Below, one piece after another: positions 57,901 to 64,000 of a stretch of DNA of 64,000 nucleotides. The position numbers and the translations under genes were made by a program. Below the pieces are notes generated by a model. That model had not been told where the DNA came from. It did not search any database and worked only from the letters and a program-made list of their open reading frames with translations. The DNA is from Enoplolaimus lenunculus (Eukaryota > Nematoda > Enoplea > Enoplida > Thoracostomopsidae). Position 1 is the stretch's first letter; each line of letters begins with the position of its first letter. The stretch covers positions 310,001-374,000 of the forward strand of contig JASANG010001329.1 of assembly GCA_030248215.1 (NCBI GenBank). Reading direction: 5' to 3'.

Positions 57901-60900
57901 ACACGTTTCATTTCAACCAATTTTTGTGTAACAAAAATTTTAGCCAAAATTTAATACCGAGTGTTTCAATAGTCTCTCTAAACTACTAGCTGATCAGGGC
58001 ACTGACGCACGACTTGACTGAACATAGAGTCACTTAAAAACCAGTGCTTGCAGAAATTAAATCCTTGTTCTCGCTTGAAATCAGGTTGGCTTGTCCCATG
58101 GAGCAATTCCACAATCTCCCCCATTGCAGTAAACGCCAAAGTAACGTCACACAACACAGTTAAACCGCTCCGTAAGTTACTACACAGGTGACGTTATAAT
58201 ATAGAACAATGCATTTAGAATTCTGGTATAAGTTTTGTAAAACTTCACATCATCTTAATTGCTATTTCACAATTAATTTACACAAGGGTAGTCAAAAGCT
58301 GTCGGTTCGGAAACCAGTATAGCTAGGTTATTTATCGAATACACGTTTCAAAGCTGTCGATTCGGAAACCAGTATAGCTAGGTTATTTATCGAATACACG
58401 TTTCAAAGTATCGCGATGCTACAAAATTTATAAACTGTTAGATTTGCCGACGAAACGAAACATTTTAATGGGTGATGGAAAAAACTGTTCATTTGTTCAA
58501 ACCAAGAACGTTATATTGACCATTTTACAAATTAAATTGTCTGGCTAGAAATATTACAAACCTCTGAGTAAAATTAGCTACCTTCAGTTGACAGTCATTG
58601 TACAATCACTCAAAACATGTGCTTGCAAAGATGAGACAGTTAAAATGTAACCAGTCATCTCAGATCTACAATATAGATCAGAAAACGTCGTACAAAATAC
58701 AAGGTCAAACACATGTAGTAGAATTTTTTCGGCACCAGACAACACACGGTTTGCCGCACTGTACAACAAATCAGAAAAGCTCGAGTTGAACTTATTTAAA
58801 AATACTAGTTACTTAATACCCATGAACTTAGATTTTAGCACACAACAAAGGCTAGAATAGAAGCGAAATTAAAACATAAAGCACAGTGTTTAACAATTAC
58901 TACGATAATGGCAGTGCAGATTCTGCCCTCGCTTGAAAATAGAAATCAGATGAAATAGATAATACTCGTATGAGAAAGGGTTAAAAGCATACAAAAAATG
59001 TTGTAGGTAGTTAGCTAAGTTCGGTTTTACTTGTTTGTCAATTATTTATTTATAGGATTCAAATCGTCAGATCGACCAGCGTTTAAAATTTCACAGTCAA
59101 CATCTGATGTCAGTTATCTTGAACCTATTCCAGAATACAGCGTAAATGATAAGAATGACAAAAAGATAATTAATATTTCTAGTACAGGTAAGCGTGGTCA
59201 AGTTACAAACATACTAACTTAAAGGTAACGATATAGTCTTGACTATTTTAGTGCCATTTGGAACTTTTTTTGCTTTAGGTTTTCGCTTAGGCTTAGAAAC
59301 ATGCTTATACTACTGTTCCGGCCTTGTTCGATACTGTAGTGACCCGAATAAGAGGGGGCTGATATATATGGCCTCTCCAGAGGGCATCCCCTTGTTATTC
59401 GGTCACGGACGGTTATTTATTTTTAACCCGCTCTACGCGCCGCCCTTCGTTTACTAATATGTATCGGGTATTGCAACTATCCATTGAATTGTGTATTTGC
59501 CTTGTATCAAAAGCTCTTGCGCCATAACACAAAGATATACTTAGGAATGTACTTTCAAAACTTAAGTTTGCTTTGAAGTTTCGAACTCAACTTTATTTGG
59601 ACCTGGAATCATTTATGCGCTACAATCAAGAAAAATTGACATTTATGGACTCTAATAAGGGTTTAGGGACTCTATCCGCTTACGGACTCTTATTAGGGAT
59701 ACAGACTCCAGTCCATGTATTCAACAAGAACTCAACTTTATTTGGTCCTGGAATCATTTATGCTCTACATTCAAGAATAATTGACATTTATGGACTCTAA
59801 TAAGGGTTTAGGGACTCTATCCGCTTACGGACTCTTATTAGGGATACAGACTCCAGCCCATATATTCAACAAGGCCGGAACAGTAGTATAAGCGTAATTT
59901 AAGGCTAAGCCTAAGCGTAAGCTTATGCATAAGGATGAGTCTATTCCTAAGCCTAAACCTTAGCCTAAGCCTAAGCCTGAACCTAAGCCTAAGCAAAAAA
60001 TTTAGTCTAAAGCTAAAACTGACTCTATTACAGCATCTTCGGAAAATTATTTAGCCCTGTTCTATACATGGTCTCAGACTCCTATTGACTGGGACTCAAA
60101 ATGCCCGCCTTCTTATTACCCCACCCCTTCTTATTACCCCCTCTTATTCGGGTCACTACAGTTATTACTTTATGTCCTAATAAATACTGCCGCGTGCGGT
60201 TTCTTTTTATATACCGTACGTACTTTAAAGTGTATAGAAGCGCCCTCATTTAAAGATAAAGCTAAGATTTCATTTCGGGAGGGAACAATTTCACGTAACC
60301 GCTCCTTACGAACGATCGTATCGAGCGACAAAATTGTTTAAACCTATAGGATTCGGAATGTTATTACAAAAACACTTGTGCTATTTTCATGTCTTTACAG
60401 AAACGTCGAGGTTAATATACCCATATTCACTCTGCTTGTAAACGCACCTGCCTTGTGTTTAATACTTTGAAAAATATACTCACAAAAATCAACGAAGAAT
60501 TTAAAGCTTTTCTTCAAACAAATTAACTCTAACTTTAAATTTGTGACTTTTATATATCGACGTTCTTGAATAGAAACAAAGTAGAATCGAAACGTCGCTG
60601 CAAGAAAATATCGAACATTTGAGGCAATTTTTTATAGTTTTTTTAAAGAATTGTGTTTTGTTTGACTTTAGCGACGTGAGTTTTCTGGGTCGTTTTCAAT
60701 TATGAACATGAAATTTTCCACGCCACAAAAGTCATGTTTAAACAATTATATGCTAGAAAAATCTCTCTTATCACCTTCGACTTACGAGTCCTAATTCTAG
60801 GGACAGTGGTGATGAACTTTAATCCGTTAAAGAGCGTTAAATTATTACAATTACTTATTTCCGAGCACTGTGGTTCATTATTTAACTTGTTTTTAAGTAG

Positions 60901-63330
60901 ACTTAATATGAACTAAATTTTTTAGCAGTTATTACACATCATACAGTAGTTTTAAAGCTTTTAATTTTATTGTGATAGCTGGTGAACGCTATGTGTTGCG
61001 CTATACGTTTGATGACGTCCGGCGCTGTCCGTCACCGTCCGTCACCGCCGTTCCGTCACCCGTACGGCGCCGTCCATCACGGTGCGTTGCGGTGCGGTAT
61101 CGTATGTGAATTACTCAACTACCATTCACTATGGTGATGTATGATGACGGACACACCGTACGGTGACGGATGGTGCCGTGCGGGTGCTGGGCGGCGCCGT
61201 GCGGGTGATGGACGGCGCCGTACGGGTGATGGACGACGCCGTACGGGTGGCGGACAGCGCCGTATTGGTGATGGACGGCGCCGTACGGGTGATGGACGGC
61301 GCCGTACGGGTGATGGACGGCGCCGTACGGTGACGGATGGTGCCGTGCGGGTGCTGGGCGGCGCCGTGCGGGTGATGGACGGCGCCGTACGGGTGATGGA
61401 CGACGCCGTACGGGTGGCGGACAGCGCCGTATTGGTGATGGACGGCGCCGTACGGGTGATGGACGGCGCCGTACGTGTGATGGACGGCGCCGTACGAATG
61501 ATGGACGGCGCCGTACGGGTGATGGACGGCGCCTTGCGGGTGGTCGACGGCGCCGTGCGGGTGGTAGACGGCGCCGTACAAGTGATGGACGGCGCCGTAC
61601 GGGTGATGGACGGCGCCGTGCGGGTAACGACGGCACCGTACGGTGACCGGTGGCGTCGTACGGGTGACGAACGGCGCCGTATGAGTGGCAGACCGCGCCG
61701 TACCGGTGACAAACCGCGACGTACGATAAGCATAGCGCAACCTATACCGTATAAAAAGTTACACAATTATTGTTTAACTTTGAAGCACATTTCTAAATTA
61801 TCAATTTAGTATAGTCTTTAATTTTCAGCGTCAACCATTTCGAATCTGCAACGCAATAATGACGTAAACATGAGGTTAGTTTTTGCACAACCTATGACAT
61901 TCAAAAGTAACTATAGAGTATCTTTCGCCCATGTCAAGAAAAGGTCCCAGCCGATTGGAGCCACTGGCACTTGGAGACAGCGAAGCTTTTGCTTTGGTTC
62001 AAGCTTATTGTTAGGTTTGAGTTTTGTTTTCGGCTTTACCCCTACGTGCGTCTTATTAGCTCACTTGACAGCCGAATAATATTTGTTTAAAAAGGGTTAC
62101 GTTTTATGTAAATTTCGAAGACAGTTGGTTGCGTTACTAAACTTGATATGTTTATAAGTATATCTGGACAATAGTCACGAAAGATGACCACCCCTTTAGT
62201 ACTGCTTGGTTAACCTGCCTCGCTGCAAGTTCACAAAATTAGGGCTAATTTTTAATGGATTTAAATTAGGAAAATTTGCGAAAATTAAAAATACTTATGC
62301 AAAATCCACAATAAGGTGCGTGCAAGGCGTGGAAATACAACTTTAGTATTTCGAGAACACTTTTAAGGTCAAAATAGAAGACGGTAATTGATTTCAGAAA
62401 TTGTGGTATATGGAAACGTTGTTTTAAAATTTTCGAGTAAACAGTAAATTGAAATTAAAACTAAAAATTTTAAAATTCAATTTCTGATTAACAATATAAA
62501 ATTTCGGTTACGAAGGGAAATTGATTTTACAAATTTTGAGGTAATGGTAATTTAATTTTGCAATTTCAGAGTGTAACCGTTTCAGAAAAGCCCTTATCGA
62601 GCTATCTGGGAATTGAATACGAAAATTACTAAAACTAAATTCAGTTTCCCTCTATGGTGCATTAATGAACCTTTTAAGCGCTGAAGATCAAAGAGATTTG
62701 TTCAACGGTGGGCGGAAAAGTAGACCATGGCCTGCTGATGGCACTTGTAAAATGTCTGAAGCTAATATGAAAGGTTCACCACAAAGTAAGCAAGCTTCTA
62801 TTGTAAAGTGATTGCTTTGCAACCCATACTCATCAGCTCAACGTAGGGTGAAAAACTGCACAATTTGTGGGGAGGTTACGAGAATTTTATATAAAACATT
62901 TCTGGGCAAAACAAGGGTTCTATAATTTGCTGAGCCTGAGCCAGACAAACCATTAATATTTTAATATTTCAGAATGTTGCGTTTAATGCTAGAATAAGGT
63001 TTGATACTAACCCCATAATTATGATAAAATCATTCATCCTAATGTTTAGTACGAGGGCAGTTTTAAAAATTACATAGAACGTGCAAGTATATAATGAAAG
63101 AACATTTTTCACAAAGGAAACCTGCCATTTGTCTTCCAAAATATTCAAAATTACAAGTAAATTTATCATTTTTACGCCAAGTTCGTTAAAAGTTTCATTA
63201 CAAACGACGTATTTTATTGCTAAGCAAAAACAACCTTTACCATTCACTATAATTTCAGAATCTGCGTCTGACTCAAATTCGAACACTACTTGGTCGCATA
63301 ATCGCACGGTTTCATTGTCGAATAGAAAAG
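54913..63330 (+). CDS. PDZ-domain protein, PDZ-LIM/Zasp-like, 5' part
   Basis: Exons 54913-55011, 55717-55868, 56861-57027, 59056-59187, 61829-61874, 62679-62785 and 63259-63330. The phases 0, 2, 1, 1, 2, 1 agree at every join, and the last ends in phase 1, so the gene continues beyond the window. A phase-1 39-bp exon may exist at 57433-57471. Residues 1-84 are a PDZ domain starting right at the N-terminus. The carboxylate loop is GGPPWGFQLCARRDHTLYIS, then HVTSGSRADKQGLTENDTIV, RVNGVTASS and GILRLTLL. A PWGF loop in an N-terminal PDZ is typical of PDZ-LIM proteins (ALP, Enigma, Zasp) that bind alpha-actinin at muscle Z-discs or dense bodies. The following 170 residues are Ser/Asn-rich and probably disordered (SSSRSESLDELSGADRD, PEYSVNDKNDKK). 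LIM domains would have to lie to the right. Family by motif; role inferred. Confidence 0.82.
55428..55632. repeat. GC-rich TIR family F4, in PDZ-gene intron 1
   Basis: Left end ggtggcgctatacctgtcat and right end cacagcgctaccgctaccct, with cggtgccgtccatcaccgtc and inverted gacggcgcc units between. Inserted less than 100 bases before the acceptor of exon 2. Confidence 0.75.
57101..57239. repeat. MITE family F8, short copy
   Basis: aattgctggtttgctgaatt on the left, gtagggtttcagaaacccagccaat on the right (18 of its bases match the ends at 47536 and 6471). Within an intron of the PDZ gene. Confidence 0.6.
58294..58408. repeat. 55-bp tandem duplication
   Basis: Two adjacent copies (aaagctgtcggttcggaaac .. 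tcgaatacacgtttc) with one or two differences, in a PDZ-gene intron. Confidence 0.9.
59332..60161. mobile_element. F1 MITE with internal duplication and nested F2
   Basis: Best-preserved F1 termini in the window: tactgtagtgacccgaataa and ttattcgggtcactacagt. Inside, a block of about 120 bases with ggactctaataagggtttag and ggactcttattagggataca is present twice in tandem (about 59590-59730 and 59735-59870). An F2 element (59857-60071) is inserted after the second block. Confidence 0.85.
59857..60071. mobile_element. F2 MITE nested in F1, telomere-like core
   Basis: aaggccggaacagtagtata, several cctaagcctaag tracts (59945-59995), the motif aaaaaatttagtctaaagct, and end agccctgttctatacatgg. Confidence 0.85.
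60995..61743. mobile_element. F4 TIR element with 21-bp minisatellite
   Basis: Left end gtgttgcgctatacgtttga and right end taagcatagcgcaacctata are inverted. The inside is an array of about 20 units of ggcgccgtacgggtgatggac (21 bases). Part of it is arranged in a higher-order repeat of about 167 bases (61155-61321 and 61322-61488). Since 21 is divisible by 3, long frames of the GAVRVMD type stay open in most frames; they are artefacts. Lies less than 100 bases before a PDZ-gene exon. Confidence 0.9.
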
Positions 63331-63339
63331 GTAACCAGT

Positions 63340-63510
63340 AGTTCCGATGCAGGCTATGGTGGTCCCTCAAAATTCCGGGGTGGGGAACCTTTGCTATGAC
63401 CAAAATATTTTTCAATTTCTTACTTTAAAATCTTGTTAGGGTGAGGACCTCTACTTGGGGTGTCACCAAATGGGGTATGGGAGGTGACAGCTCTGACCCG
63501 GGTAAACAGT
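63340..63510. repeat. C-rich dispersed repeat
   Basis: Reads on the + strand as ttgttagggtgaggacctct, ggggtgtcaccaaatggggt and atgggaggtgacagctctga, the reverse of the repeat at 38385-38580 and 32605-32695. Confidence 0.5.
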
Positions 63511-64000
63511 ACCAAAAAGCGTTCAAATTTAGCAATCTTGTTCGAAATATCCTAAGATAACCTAAATCAGTCACGCTGAGCAGTTAATTGCTTTCAGTTA
63601 AAAATTACTTCTACTGTGGAATAGGATTTTATTACCGTTAACTTTGGAAATAGTCAGAAACGTTTCAACACAGCCTCTTTGATAATATAACTAACATATT
63701 TGGTTATTGGACAAAACAAATATTGCTTGCTTAACTTAAATTAGTGTTTTTTGATTTTATTATTACATTTATTATTTTAACTTTCCTGAGTATTGCAACA
63801 GTTTGAACCGCTTATGGCTCGTATACCGGTTGAATTTACCGAGTAAAATAATATTAAGTAGAAAAGGAGTGTATTAGGAGTTTTTCAGATGCAAATTGAA
63901 CGTTTTTGATATCAGAAACTCATCATTTTCAACGAGGTTATGATTAGCGGATTCTTTTTCCAGTAAAATGTGTGTTGGCTCGTTTGGAGAGGGGCCTCTT
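63511..64000. other. Intron of the PDZ gene, continuing off the window
   Basis: AT-rich, no exon recognised after the donor at 63331. Confidence 0.5.

Noticed and set aside
61115-61809. 173-222 codon frames on both strands (RRRPSPV and GAVRVMD repeats)
   Set aside because: Products of the 21-bp array inside an F4 transposon; a unit divisible by three keeps every stop-free frame open.
62969-63415. 148-codon - strand frame
   Set aside because: Antisense to the phase-consistent PDZ-gene exon 63259-63330, otherwise AT-rich and hydrophobic by composition.
1-64000. Retroviral, LTR, Polinton-like or toxin-gene fossils
   Set aside because: No reverse transcriptase, integrase, capsid, envelope or toxin motifs were recognised in the frames read, and no long direct terminal repeats.
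1-64000. CRISPR arrays, operons with ribosome binding sites
   Set aside because: The window is eukaryotic, with introns; tandem repeats present lack unique equal-length spacers.

Overview
The window is AT-rich animal DNA with spliceosomal introns (GT..AG), gene-poor and packed with short non-autonomous DNA transposons. Many of those repeats carry degenerate arrays of TTAGGC, the telomere hexamer typical of nematodes. Together with the gene types, this makes a roundworm with a repeat-rich genome the best guess; that is inference, not proof.

Three host genes, all on the + strand, can be assembled exon by exon with matching intron phases. (1) About 10.3-23.2 kb: a stum/Spec3-family membrane protein. 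Many small, mostly phase-1 exons encode a hydrophilic Ser/acidic N-terminal part, followed by the conserved hydrophobic core (17529-17624 and 20224-20412). A broken, intronless copy of a proteasome beta-2 subunit lies in the intron between the two core exons. (2) 34245-38361: a complete five-exon long-chain acyl-CoA synthetase (ACSL), 717 residues, with all AMP-forming signatures. (3) 54913 to beyond 63330: an N-terminal PDZ domain with a PWGF carboxylate loop, then a low-complexity Ser/Asn-rich tail. It resembles the PDZ-LIM/Zasp muscle Z-disc proteins, and any LIM domains would lie past the window edge.

Weaker coding signals: C-terminal exons of an upstream gene (541-906); two diverged tandem small reading frames on the - strand (2368-2801) that differ by synonymous changes; Cys-rich exons on the - strand (42413-42618, 44315-44510); and an open terminal exon of unknown kind (29148-29363).

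The rest is repeat. At least eight terminal-inverted-repeat families can be told apart. Several copies have 8-bp target duplications (hAT-like), one has a 10-bp duplication, and others look TA-flanked. Two families carry the telomere-like TTAGGC tract between their termini. Another carries GC-rich 20-21 bp minisatellites between TIRs. Several copies are nested. I recognise no retrovirus, LTR element, Polinton or toxin gene. There are no CRISPR arrays and no convincing intact RNA genes.
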